From: Congeria kusceri
Taxonomy: Eukaryota; Mollusca; Bivalvia; Myida; Dreissenidae
DNA: 64,000 nt
Direction: 5' to 3'
NCBI GenBank assembly: GCA_027627225.1
Contig: CM051038.1
Coordinates: 42,598,848 to 42,662,847 of the forward strand
The notes below the pieces were generated by a model. The model ran no database searches. It worked only from the letters and a program-made list of their open reading frames with translations, and was not told the origin of the DNA. This document shows, in pieces, positions 1-11,489 of this stretch. Made by a program: the position numbers and the translations under genes. Every line of letters begins with the position of its first letter. The stretch's first letter is position 1.

Positions 1-3000
1 TACCATTTCGTTGGGCATTCTGTCATGCGATAAATGTCCAACGATTCAATCGTGAATTAATTGTGGTAGATGTACAAGTACGCCTTAAATGTTGAATTTA
101 AGATGGTCATACGACATGAATTGGTCCCATTATAATAAACCTTATTAAACGTACATTCTGTCTTGAACTTAACTTTTTAATAATGCAAATCACATAGCAT
201 ATCTTCAACCGTTTTAATAGGTCAATAATCTGTCAATCCTAAGCTTGAGAAACAGAAATGAATCGGGCACGATTCAAATTGTCCATTGCTGCGACCATTT
301 TGATACGTTCTTCCTGATTGTCCAGTGTAGATTAGTGTTAATCCGCCGGGACGCTTTCATATATATTCTCCGACTGTTGTATCCGCTGCCCAGATGCGGG
401 TGTTAAATACAAACTAAAAATAGCAAGACTCGTTTTAAATTTTGCTCACTTATTGCAAACTAATGATCATGCACTTCGAAATAAAACGATTATTGCAATA
501 CATATTCTACAACAAGCTATAATGAATGTACACAATACGACACACGGTAATATGATGCACTTGTCAGTCGTTACGGATGTTACCCTAGTTATTCATGACG
601 GTAGTGTTTTTGCCAAGGGCGTTTGTTTGATTGTATGTTAATTAGTTAGCAAATTGTGAGGCAGGGCTGACTAGCACATTTTAATGTATAACCCACAACG
701 CATAGAGAATATGCTGCCTAAGCTGATTTCTGCACCAATCGAAGGATTTCTTTTCATTTTATAACTAGAAGGTGTATGAATTATGTACATATTACGTGAC
801 TAGATATAACTTTGAAAGACCGATTTCCACTCGCTCAAATATAACTGCAGACTGTTATTAGTTTGATGTTCATAACGGTCAAACATGTAATGCTATAGCA
901 TCAATTTTAATGATCAAAACGCGGATTTAATAATCTGAAATACATATATAACACTTCATAACAGTTGCTAATATAATACGACATGTTTTGACAGACTGCT
1001 AATGATGGAGTGATGTTTTTTTAAGTCCATTTATTACCATTGAGAAGATTATGGTAGGACCTTAAAAAGCAAAAGGGATGCAAACAATTAAATAACTAAC
1101 AAATAACAAGTCCAAAAATATAAACCGATGAGACTATATATCATGCAACATGCCATACCGTATTTAGTTTCTCTGTCTCATACTAGTTCTTCATTCATAG
1201 AATGTGTATTACTGTATATAATGGTTTGTGTAGATTTCTTAGACTAGCATTGTTTCAGTTCTATATAAAAACAAACAACTAACACTTTCGCATACATTCA
1301 CATGCAATTACTACCCGCGTGCAAAGACGGGTAAACAAAAACACACTATGTTTCAATTGTAAAGGGATAATAGGGTAACTTAATACTATGTAGCGTATAC
1401 AGGCATAATTGGAAAGGTACCATTCAAAGTCAGCATGGGTTGCGTATTTCCTTTGGATTAAACCTTAATCTTGTGCATATATGTTTGGATGAAAACCTTT
1501 TTTGACGTCGCACACACGTTTTTTAACGATTAAAATATCTTAAAAGATAGCACATGCAAATGAGATAACCGGTTTCATCATGCCAGCATTATTGTGTTTA
1601 CAATATTACCATGTTCGATGTCCGAAGTGAATCAGTTCTGCAAATAAAAGATGCATTTGGTACTTCTACATGCTATTTAAATTCGTACATGTATTTTTTA
1701 ACGATGATGGCAGTGCACAAATAAACCGTTGATGCCTCAACATAATAACATTATTACGATGAAATGAATACTAAGTACAATAAGTTTTGCAACCAAAATA
1801 AACCAAAATAAAACTTGATACTTTTCATTGAGTCATCAGTAGATAAAAAGCATTTCATTTTTCTTTCTAGTACTGATCTTTCCTTTTAAAGACAGTTAAC
1901 TAGTGAATATCAACATCATGCGTGGTATAAATGTCACAATGTTATGATAAAATGCAACCAATAACAATTTTTTTTTTTAATGCATTATATAATTGCTAAC
2001 ATCCTAGTTGTTGCTCAACTTATTGTACTTAGTATATGTAGATTAACACATATGATTATGGATCCGGACCGGCAAATAAACTAATGAAAATAAAAATAAA
2101 AACACCAGTTATTTTGGTGTCGTTGATATAATATCAAGAAACATATTGACAGTCGCAGCGTTATAGTATGACATTAATTGTACATTAAACACTATCATTC
2201 AGAGTCTTATTATGACAGAATAACTGTACACATTCTAAGAAGGTGTCATCTCAATGCAAAAATAAAATAAAATAAACTTTCTTACAAAAACTAGCAAACG
2301 ATACTCTCCGTCATGTTTTTATATATGAACTTTCTTACCACTTTGCATTTCAACTTCTCTGTAATTATTCATGTTACGGGACAGTCGCCTGCTTCGTTCG
2401 TCTTGCAAATAACATACCAATATTATCACATTAACTTTCGTAGCCTTATAAGGCATACACATACAGAAATACATAAGGTGGATCATACTGATCACGGGAT
2501 GAACCGAAATACATAGATGTGTTTAGCACGGTTAATTATAATCAATTATGCATGATACATTATAACCTTGAGAATCTCAGTAATCTAGTAATACCATCTT
2601 ATATAGCCAGAAGATTTAATTGTCTTTTCGTCGATGCATACCATGTTTCACACGCATGACAGCAAGCATGACGGCAACGCCTATGAAATATCCTGCTACG
2701 GTACACCCAGTCGCAGTCGCGACAACTATGACACCTTGAAAACAAACCAAAAAAACAAAAACTTCACAGAAACAGATATACTTCAAATGTATGATCTGTT
2801 TTCATTAACAAAGTAATTCAGACATGATTCACATATCAACATTTTAAAACAGCTTGCAATCTTAAAGTTTGTTAGGTCATTCTTTTCAATAAAAAAAAAC
2901 ATTAAATAACAATGACATACTTAATAATCTGTAATCTTGTCATTGTGATATTTTTGGAAATGAGTGTATGTGTTTGAAAGAATATTTGCCATTTTAAACC

Positions 3001-3109
3001 AACTAATTAATGATACTAAAATAACAAAACAGGTTTAAATATTGTTAACCCAACCAAACAAAGGCTGACTAAAAAGTAACAATATCACATAGGATAGAAA
3101 TGTATATAC
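1..3109. other. No recognisable gene, AT-rich
   Basis: AT-rich sequence with only short ORFs (up to about 67 codons) that lack any family signature, splice-flanked exon structure or GC rise. I see no RNA gene, tandem array or inverted repeat. It is most likely intergenic or intronic DNA. Confidence 0.5.
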
Positions 3110-3887
3110 ATTTTTACTAAAGACAAACAAGGGGGCCACATAGCCCTAGAGCGCTCACCTGAGTATGAAGATCTGGGCCGTAAGGCTTCAGAAGAGAAGA
3201 CTTTACAAATAATTTTGCTTTTAAAGGTTATATTAACCCTGTGACGCCTCTGGAGACGCCAGTTTTCACCCCCAGGGGCATAATGTGAACAACCTTGGTG
3301 GAGGCCCACTATACAATGTTACATACCAATTAGTATACCTCTGGGCCTAGCAGTATTAGAGGTGAATATTTGTAAAGTCCAATCGCCATATAAGGCTATA
3401 GAAACCGTGTGACACCCGAGGCGTGCCTTTTTTTTTACCACAGGTGCATAATTCGAACAGTCTTTGTAGAGGACTACTATACGATGTTTCATGCCAACTA
3501 TGAAGCGTTGAAGCCTTGCGTTTTGAGAGGTGAACATTTTTAAAGCTAATTTGTCATCTGTCTATTGAAAACATATACTTCTTAGGACGTGGCCACTTTT
3601 TATACCAGGAGCATAATTTGGACTACTTTTAGGACCACTGTATAATGTTTCATACTAAATACGAATTCTCGTAGCCTTGCGCTTTCAGAGGAGAATATTT
3701 GTTAAGTCCACTTTCCAATTTAGTCTAAATTAAACATGTGAGACGTGCCTTTTTTCACCCAGGGGGCATACTTTGAACAATCTTTGTAGAGGACCACTGA
3801 ACAATGTTACATACCAATTACAAAACCTCTGGGCCTTGCAGTTTCAGAGGACATGCTTTTGGATACACTTGCATTATAAGTCTATAG

Positions 3888-4312
3888 AAATATAAACAAA
3901 GCGCAACTCCAGCTGCAACAGCAGGAGATAACTCTTACTAGCAGCCCGAGGTCTTTTATTTATGGCAAGTGACCAATTGCCAAAAACAATACACAGGACA
4001 TCACAAAAACACACAACAAGCACAAAACACACATGAATAAAACGGGGGTCACCGCCTTGGAACGGTCACTTTTTTCAAAGCATTGGGGGTTTAAACCGGT
4101 TTATGTGCGCACAAACCTCACACCTGGCCCATAATTATTTACAAAACATGTAAGTGTAAATAAAAATTAACCTCATAGCATCGCAATGCAAATTAAACAG
4201 CAATAAAAGAGAATATTATTCAATTGAATTGCCATTTAATTACTCAATGGCTAGATGCAAACCAGAGCAGCAGAATTGCAACTTTCTGAGGCACGATGAA
4301 ATGAAACAAAAA
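3888..4312 (+). mobile_element. MITE-like insertion inside array A (family M, copy 1)
   Basis: The 165 bp array is interrupted here. The left edge, AAATATAAACAAAGCGCAAC, matches the terminal inverted repeat of the short MITE at 36150. The interior (GGTCTTTTATTTATGGCAAG, then CACAAAACACACATGAATAA) also matches that MITE. The rest, including GTTTAAACCGGTTTA and GCACGATGAAATGAA, matches the copy at 10715-11060. The right terminal inverted repeat is not visible, so the right boundary is approximate. Confidence 0.6.
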
Positions 4313-5324
4313 ACAAGTATCAATTACATCTCGTCTTTTTATAAAAAACTTCAAAGACATAGCATCATATAATTCAATTTTTAGATCATCATCATGCAAT
4401 TTGACCCCGTGGCGTGGCTTTTTTGCCCCAGGTGCACAATTTGAAAAATCTTTGTAGAGGACCACTATTTAATGTGTCATGTCAAATATGAATCCTCTGG
4501 GCCTTGCGGTTTTAGAGGAGAAGATTTTTAAATCTAACTGGCCGTATAAGTCTATTGAAACCAACAGAGCGTGGCCAAAATAACCACATAGGCATAATTT
4601 GAACAATCTTTGTAGAGGACCAATTTACATGTTACATTTCAAGTACGAAACCTCTGGGCCGGTTTCAGTAGAGAAGATTTTTAAAGTAATTTTGCTATCT
4701 TTACTCAAAGGGCATAATTTGAACGATCTTTTTAGAGGACCACTTTACAATGTTTTATTCTAAATATGAAACCTCTGGGCCTTACGCTTTCAGACGAGCA
4801 GATTTTAAAACCCCATTTGCAATAAAAGTCTATATTATAACCATATGACAAACAGAGCGTGGTCAATTTTCATCTGGGCCATCATTTGAACAATCTGTGT
4901 AGAGGGCCACTTTACGATGTCACATACTAAATACGAAACCTCTGGGCCTTGCTGTTTTAGATAAGACGATTTTTAAAGTCTTTTTGCTATTTAAGTCTAT
5001 ACAAACCATGTGACCCCTGTGGCGTTGCCAGTTTTGACCACAGGGACATATTTTGCACAAACTGTGTAGAGGACCACTAGAGGATGTCACATATCAAATA
5101 TGAAAGCTCTCAGCCTTGCCTTGCAGTTGCATAGGAGAAGATTGTTTTAAGTTTTCACTTTTTAAATCTTTTTTTAGCTCTGGTGACCTACATATGCAGC
5201 GGACCGGAAATGAATGTAGTTTTGTGAAAATATGTTTAGTGGTTTAGGAGGAGATGTTGTTTGAATGAACATGTTGACGGACGACAGATGACGCAAGACG
5301 GGCGACGGACAAAAGGCAGTCACT

Positions 5325-5360
5325 AAAACTCATCATGAGCACTTTGTGCTCAGGTGAGCT
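5325..5360. repeat. Terminal hairpin of array A
   Basis: Imperfect inverted repeat: ACTCATCATGAGCAC, a 3 nt TTT loop, then GTGCTCAGGTGAGCT. The same hairpin, better conserved, ends the second array at 53417-53450. Confidence 0.65.
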
Positions 5361-5362
5361 AA

Positions 5363-5879
5363 AAATAAGAAATGTACATTTAAAAATCATTGCATAGACA
5401 ACATGGACTTTAGCAAATAAAACAGTAAAATACAACGCACTAATTATTCTTTACCTTTGGATGCCCTGGCGTTGATTTTGACATTTTCTTTCTCGCTTTC
5501 GGAATGTTGGGACGTGTAGTTTGTCTGTTCTGTTGATCAAACACATACTTTTATTGAAAATGTACAAAGGTCTAAATTTGTGCGAAACAGAATAAGAGCT
5601 GTCAGAGGATAGCGCGCCCGACTATTCGAATAACTGCCAACTCGTAGATTTCTGGAATGTAGATGTGAGAAAGAAACCACGTTATACAAATACCTAGAAA
5701 GTCAGTTACAACAAAGCGACCAAAAACTAAAGATAAATAGATATTTAAAGTCCTTTGGTAGCTTTTCTGGTGCTTATCAGTAGCATGTATCATTTAAGGG
5801 AAATGTTACTTTCTAAGACTTAAGTGAATGTTTTTTTGTAGTTTTGAAATTGCTGTGCCATTGAACTCATAAATCTGTC
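5363..5879. other. No recognisable feature
   Basis: AT-rich spacer between two repeat blocks. Short ORFs have no family signature. Confidence 0.4.
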
Positions 5880-6410
5880 AAAATACAAAACTTAGTCATG
5901 GACATTGTTTCTCGTGATGCTAAAGTTGATGACACTGCTGTATTTAAATTTTCAAATGAATACCTTCTGTAGTTGGGAAAGTCTAATGATTTGGAAACTC
6001 AAATTGTATTTTAAAATATATGTTAAAAAGGGGCAACAATCAGTCAAAACACAACACTGTTATGGGGGCTGTTGCACTTAAAGCTCGACTTCATGATAAT
6101 GGCATATTGTACATTGCAAATGAATACGATATGAAGTATTAGAATGATAATGCTTTTTAACATAAACTTTAACCTATGATTCTAAGTACAAATGGTATAT
6201 TAGTGTTACTCTATCAAATTACAAACTGAGTTGATGCTGTAGTTTATGACTGTGTTAAATACTAAGTTTCAAGTGAATTCCTTATGTTGTATTGAAGTTA
6301 TTTGCCTTTCGAACAAAAACTTAAACCAAGTTCAGACGTGGACGCTAACACCGACGCCAGAGCAAATAGAAAAGCTAACTTGTTTGGAATAGTCAAGCTA
6401 AACACTAAAA
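5880..6410. repeat. Old dispersed repeat, two or three diverged units
   Basis: Diverged units share phrases such as GGGGCAACAATCAGTCAAAA, a TGATGACACTGCTGT / GTTGATGCTGTAGTTTATGA phrase and repeated TTTCAA(A/G)TGAAT followed by CCTT. The block ends in a GACGCTAACACCGACGCC triplet-rich stretch. This resembles another non-coding bivalve repeat type. It has no ORF of note. Confidence 0.45.
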
Positions 6411-7239
6411 CAGACAAAAACACTAAAATAATGTCTTGCTTTTCGCGTTTTTGAAATATGCCGGTGTATCGTTTGTTGCATATTCAGAAGTCACCTGCTG
6501 TATAAAACAATACATGTTCAATGAACTAAACGATTTACTCTATTATGCATGGATAATGATAATTAAATAAACTGCATCTTAATTACTAACGACAACTGTC
6601 TGTTTATAGGATCTAACCACAACATTTCGAGTTAAATCCAGTTTAAAAACATCAGTCAAATGCATAAGGAAAATAAATGAAACTAACAATAAGAATAAAT
6701 CCATGACTCAGTTATAATATTGCTGTTTACAGTGATAAATGAATAGCATCGGCGTCCTAAAGCTTGCATAACCACTGGAAACAATTAAAAAAAGTCACGA
6801 ATGTATTGTGATATCTAACGTCAAAACACTACTTTTGTTTGTGATCCGATAGTCGTGTTCATTCTGGCGCAGTTCGCCTGTCATTTAAGTTCGCTTGCAT
6901 TTAGTTAAACTGCTGTAAATAAACTTGTTTTAATGTTTATATCTTCTCTAGAATTGCATTGCTTTTTTTTCTAAATAAACAACAACAAACAAACGCGTAA
7001 TACACGCCAATTAATAGACAACCATATACAATCATGTGTGCAGATGAATTTAAATTAACCTCTTCAAAGACTTAAACTGATACATACCGCAAAAGACAAA
7101 CACAAGCATTCGTATTAAAACCTATAATATTCTCCAAATGCATACGATTAACATCCGCACGCATCACTATACATGTATTATTAGAACGCCTGTAATTTGT
7201 TAACATTAACTGGTGATTTTTATTTTATGCTATCCGGTG
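6411..7239. other. No recognisable feature
   Basis: AT-rich, without ORFs above background, tandem arrays or convincing inverted repeats. Confidence 0.4.
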
Positions 7240-7585
7240 ATTTATCATCAGTGAAATAAAATTTGAAATTTACTGTCTGAAACAGTGAAAAATATCACTC
7301 CGGTAATTTTCACTGTTTCATACTGGATCCCGATTTTATACAGTAAATGAATCGGACGGTAATGGTTGCCGGGCTCAAACTTGTTCAAATTTTACGCCAC
7401 TCGTGAAAATATAAATTGCTATGATCACTCGTGAATTAAAATCGATATTATACCGAAACCAACACATATTCTCTATTTATTATAGGTTTTTCAGTGAAAT
7501 ATCGAATTTTTTTGGTGGATAAATTATATATTTTCACTGTTGTATCAGTGAAAATATAAGATTATATTTTTTCACTGCAGTGAAA
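7240..7585. repeat. Cluster of TTTTCACTG / CAGTGAAAA inverted motifs
   Basis: Many short inverted motifs recur: CAGTGAAA, TTTCACTG, CACTCGTGAA. Examples are the GAAACAGTGAAAA and TTTTCACTGTTTC pair near 7280-7320 and the TATTTTCACTG / CAGTGAAAATA pairs near 7530-7585. The phrase CCGAAACCAACACATATTCT recurs, diverged, beside the foldback at 7921-8019, so both probably derive from one repeat family. Confidence 0.5.
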
Positions 7586-7920
7586 ATATAACATAAAGCG
7601 TACTATTTTTTCTATAACTAGCATCGATCTACCAGTAGTGGTTTACCTCCCGTTGCAAATGTATATACATGTACAGTACTTACATACATTTGTGTACAGA
7701 AAACACATGATAAATTCAACAAAAATGTAGTTTAGCTACAACAACGTACACATTATGGCCCTTTTTTCCCATCATACTTATGATAAACAATTTTGGAATC
7801 ATTTATGAAGTCATTTTTATGACTTCAGAATACACAACATACACAAACGTGTGACGTTTAAGCTTATATCGCTGAATTTTATTTATGTCTTGTCCAAAAT
7901 ATAAAATAAAAGGAAAAGTT

Positions 7921-8019
7921 GTTGATTTAAGTGAATGATCGAATATTTATTTGACTCGTGGTCATATAAAACTATATAACCACTCGTGAAATAAAATTCG
8001 ATCATTCACCGAAATCAAC
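7921..8019. repeat. Foldback element with ~40 bp arms
   Basis: The left arm (7921-7961) and right arm (7980-8019) are reverse complements with few mismatches. The outermost part reads GTTGATTTAAGTGAATGATC against GATCATTCACCGAAATCAAC, and the inner ends meet at CTCGTGG / CCACTCG. The loop is about 18 nt. There is no coding content. Confidence 0.75.
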
Positions 8020-8050
8020 ACATATCCTATATATATTACATGTAGCTTAC

Positions 8051-8420
8051 CTTGAACATTCAAAGTTACGGGCTTGCTAAGCGCCATATCTCCCTTACCG
8101 ACAAACTGTTCACAAATCCATTGCGATCCATTTACACCACGATGAACGTTGTAAATGATTATAGAAAATACGTTGTTCCCATGACATTCGTAACCATAGA
8201 GCTGTTCGTTGCCAAAAAAGTTCGTACATGTAGTCGGATGATTGTGAATCAGATACAATCTAGTTATTGAGTAGTTGATTCCCATTGGTATTTCGCTCCA
8301 TGTGCAAAATGTCTCTTCTTCTACTGACTTTCCAGGGTAAAAAACAGTTCAATGTGAGGTTTGTGCCTTCTGAAACACGTATTGTGCCCACAGGTTTTAT
8401 CACGGGTTGGAAGGTTACTC
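8051..8420 (-). pseudogene. Immunoglobulin-domain (V-set-like) exon, disrupted
   Basis: Read on the - strand, a pyrimidine-rich acceptor ending TTTCAG precedes this exon and a GTAAGC donor follows it. Both junctions are phase 1, as is usual for Ig-domain exons. The product contains VSEGTNLTLNC (first Ig cysteine) and GSQWICEQF (second Ig cysteine), which support an Ig fold; an extra cysteine is in YGYECHG. A TAG stop follows HMERNTNGNQLLNN, and a second break at a T-rich run forces a frame change, so 370 nt replaces the multiple of three expected for a 1-1 exon. No signal-peptide, transmembrane or neighbouring Ig exon is recognisable nearby. It is probably a dead copy of a cell-surface or secreted Ig receptor; a sequencing error could explain the homopolymer frameshift but less easily the stop. 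Confidence 0.7.
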
Positions 8421-8611
8421 CTGAAACGACACAGATTACGACAGGGAAACTAGAAAGCACTCGTAGGCCTCTGTCAAGGCAGCTCATTACCCCATGGTTT
8501 ATACAATAAATAAGTTATATGCATAATGCGGCAAATTTAATCTCCCATGTAACGAATCAATTACAATCATTTTTTCTGGATCCAGACGGTTATTCTAATA
8601 ACCATATCCAA

Positions 8612-8952
8612 TAAGGCGTACAAAAAATGTGTTTGTTTCAGGTTACCCGACCTAACCTTAAAAAATGCCCTGACCCTATAACATTTTATTGGGTTTGTCA
8701 GATTGATTTTGTTTTGTTTACCTTTTTTCAATAATTAAATATGTTTTTGGATAAATAAGTGTTTTGTTTTGATAGTATCCACTTATAAACAATCTTTAAG
8801 TTTATTACTGATATGTTTTGAATATTTATTCAGTTTTAGAATCTTTAAGTTGACCATTTACCAAATACAAAAATAAATAATAATAAATAAATCCCCCCCC
8901 TAATTTTTTTGGGAATGTAACCTGAAACAAACATGTTTTTTTTTACGCCTAA
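8612..8952. mobile_element. MITE with 35 bp terminal inverted repeats and TAA duplication
   Basis: Left end 8615-8646 (GGCGTACAAAAAATGTGTTT through to GGTTAC) and right end 8917-8949 (GTAACCTGAAACAAACATG through to TACGCC) are near-perfect reverse complements. Direct TAA flanks (8612-8614 and 8950-8952) fit a 3 bp target duplication, as made by PIF/Harbinger-type transposases. The ~270 bp interior is AT-rich and non-coding, so the element is non-autonomous. Confidence 0.8.
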
Positions 8953-10714
8953 TCGTTTGTTTATTTAACCATTTCCAACCTGCCAATAAACATATTCTAG
9001 GCGGCGGTTACAACTGTTGTGAACTGTTATCATTTGGACGAAACTGGTGTTTCTATGTAAAGGAAAACACGCAGCCAATCGTTCTCCATTGCTGACAACA
9101 CATTTCGAATCGGTATCATATACATTGTGTTTGGAATATGTGTAAACGTTTATGTTAACTTTGGCATATTAGTGTGAATGTATTTAAACAACATGGAGTG
9201 TTGCAGTGGTTGTGATGGGTAATATTTCGGTTAGACGTGCATATATGCATACCATACAGACATTGGTTTAAACTGGCTTACATTGCTTATAGTCGGATAA
9301 TTTGATAACGTTTTTTCTCTGCAGCATTCCTTCTATAGTAAAAAACATATATTTAAGGCTACTATCATCAACAAATTAACAATAAGCATGTATTAAACAT
9401 TATATTGTAAACACTTCTCATTACCTGGAAAACAAACTGAAACGACCCATATAAGCAAATAGACATTCCAATACATTTTTAAGTTAAAGATTTAAAATCC
9501 ATAACAAGCAAAACAAAACGTCCATTTGTAACTGAACAAACACTAGCACTTAAGATACTTGAATGTCTTAAAATTTAATGGTTTGATTCAGGAAATAAAT
9601 TGTTCGGAAAGATATCGCTAGTTCTGTGTGAAACTTTGTGGTTAAGTTACTTTACAATAACAGTATATTCGACACAATCACAGAAACGGTTATGAATGTA
9701 AGTTTAATTTACTGTTGTTTAAACCGACGTTACTTTAAATACTTCTCTGGAAAAAAGTATGAAAAAAAGTGTCAATATGTTTAATGCGATTACATACCGA
9801 TCTAGGTAAACAAACCCATATGTTTTATTCTGGATCAAAGAGTGTAAACAAAATTTATTTTCTCATTGTGTTTTTTTCTTCGGTGTATTCACCTGCCCTG
9901 AATGCATATTTACTGAATGTTACGCTCTTTAACATTGATATATACCATTATGCGGTTGGCAAATTATTGCATATTGCGAAACAATGTATGCACTGATCGA
10001 CAACATACATGTAGCAAGGTAAGATGATGAGTGATTATCAAATGGAACATATTGAGATATCTTCTACGTTGACGTATTTACAAATTCACATCTACATATA
10101 ACCAGTGTACAAACGAAATTCCATCATATCCATAGTGTTCTTTAACGACATTTCCAAAAGGTAAAACCTAATTGGTGGCATGCAACTATACTTAAAAAGC
10201 AAAATAATGTAACCGCTCTACTGGAATCAGTTTTTACATCACCTTCCGTGGTACACTCAAAGGTATACAGGGAATACTGTTGATTTAAATAGAACATTAA
10301 CACAAAAAGGCTGTATATTTTATATACAAAAAAAGGCATAAGACATATATGTATTTTTTTGGAAAAGGAAGAATTACATTGTAGTGTTCTGCACCTTGAA
10401 TGTAAATCCTTACTGCTTATAATGTTGCCATAGACGTTTGGTTTATGTTCACTTTCCGCAATTTGATCTTAAAAAATCATCGTAGTTGGCCTTCTTCATT
10501 GCCTTTCATTTATTTGCGTACAGTACAAAGAGTAATCCAAGTGTCCTAAATATGTTAAATATATGGTCCTTCAATTAAAAAAACAATCTTAATTTTCTGA
10601 AGTCGCCTGAGGTTAATTTCTGCGTTTAACTGTATTAAATATTTCCACAAACAAGTCTCTAAAGCTAATACAATATAAGAATAATAAAACCCAATAGACA
10701 TAACCTAACATCCG
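8953..10714. other. No recognisable gene
   Basis: AT-rich. ORFs here (longest about 75 codons) show no domain, and no exon with matched splice sites was found. No tandem or inverted repeat stands out. Confidence 0.4.
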
Positions 10715-11060
10715 CTGGTCTTTTATTTTTGGCAAGTGACCGATTGCCTATACAATACGGACAATACACACAACACAACACAGCACATAAACATGATTCA
10801 AACTCGGATCACTTGAAACTCCCAATGTAAAGCATTGGGGTTTAAACCGGTTTAAAATCATGCCGAACCTCGCACTTAGCCAAAAAAGAATCACAATACA
10901 CGCACTTGTAAATACAAGTTTACCTCATAGCATTGCAATTCAAATTGAAAAGTAATAAAAGAGAATATTTATTCAATTGAATTACAGTTTAATTCTCAGT
11001 GTTTTAATGCTCACCAAAGAAATAGAATTGCAACTTTCTGAGGCACGATGAAATGAAGTC
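10715..11060 (+). mobile_element. Family M element, copy 2
   Basis: Collinear with 3960-4312: GGTCTTTTATTTTTGGCAAG, a CA-rich tract of CACAACACAACACAGCACA type, GCATTGGGGTTTAAACCGG, CCTCATAGCATTGCAATTCA, AATAAAAGAGAATATTTATT, and an end at GAGGCACGATGAAATGAA. No ORF is present and terminal repeats are not visible here, so it is a truncated copy of the same non-coding element. Confidence 0.65.
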
Positions 11061-11489
11061 AATATAGTATGGCAGAACCTGCAGTGGACCGTGCAATTAC
11101 TTATATACAAAATGTTGTTGGCTTATCTTATTGCCAGGACGATACCATAACAGAATCTGGATGATGACACCTTGTCATCCTTGAGCAATTCTCTCTATTC
11201 AAGATGGCGGCCAATATTGCCGCCAAAAGTCATGTGTGGCCTAAAATTTGGTTTTTTATTGATATAATCAATGATTTTTATGTTGAAAACGAGTATTTGT
11301 TATTGTTCTCGCAATATAATAAAAAATCAATCCAAAGCTAACACATGGTATCACTTTAAGAAAATTATTTATTTTTCAAAAATATAGGTATGCCGAAAAG
11401 TTCACAAAAATAAGACATATGTATGAAAAAGTAATTATGTTATCTATTTCAAACATTTTTTGAAATTTATCAATGTATTTCACATATTT

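Larger units (their letters stand above)
3110..5362. repeat. Degenerate ~165 bp tandem array with hairpin end (copy A)
   Basis: About a dozen diverged units of roughly 165 bp repeat the same order of phrases: a CCCC/GGCGTGGCC block, 'GGGGCATAATTTGAACAATC', 'TTTGTAGAGGACCACT', 'AAACCTCTGGGCCTTGC', 'TTTCAGAGGAGAAGATTTTT', then 'TATTTAAGTCTAT'. The left edge carries AGCGCTCACCTGAG (3150-3163) and the right edge CTCAGGTGAGCT (5349-5360), so the block is bounded by short inverted ends. The right end also has runs of ACGACGG-type triplets. Short ORFs in it are broken and have no domain. A second copy lies at 50880-53460. I recognise this as a repeat type common in bivalve genomes; no coding function is inferred. 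Confidence 0.8.

Noticed and set aside
8052..8509. + strand ORFs opposite the Ig exon
   Set aside because: Shadows: the Ig blocks and splice sites are all on the - strand.
11200..11235. AAGATGGCGGCC, a YY1-like initiator motif
   Set aside because: It lies between dispersed repeats, similar strings recur in them (RC near 14760-14795), and no gene follows.
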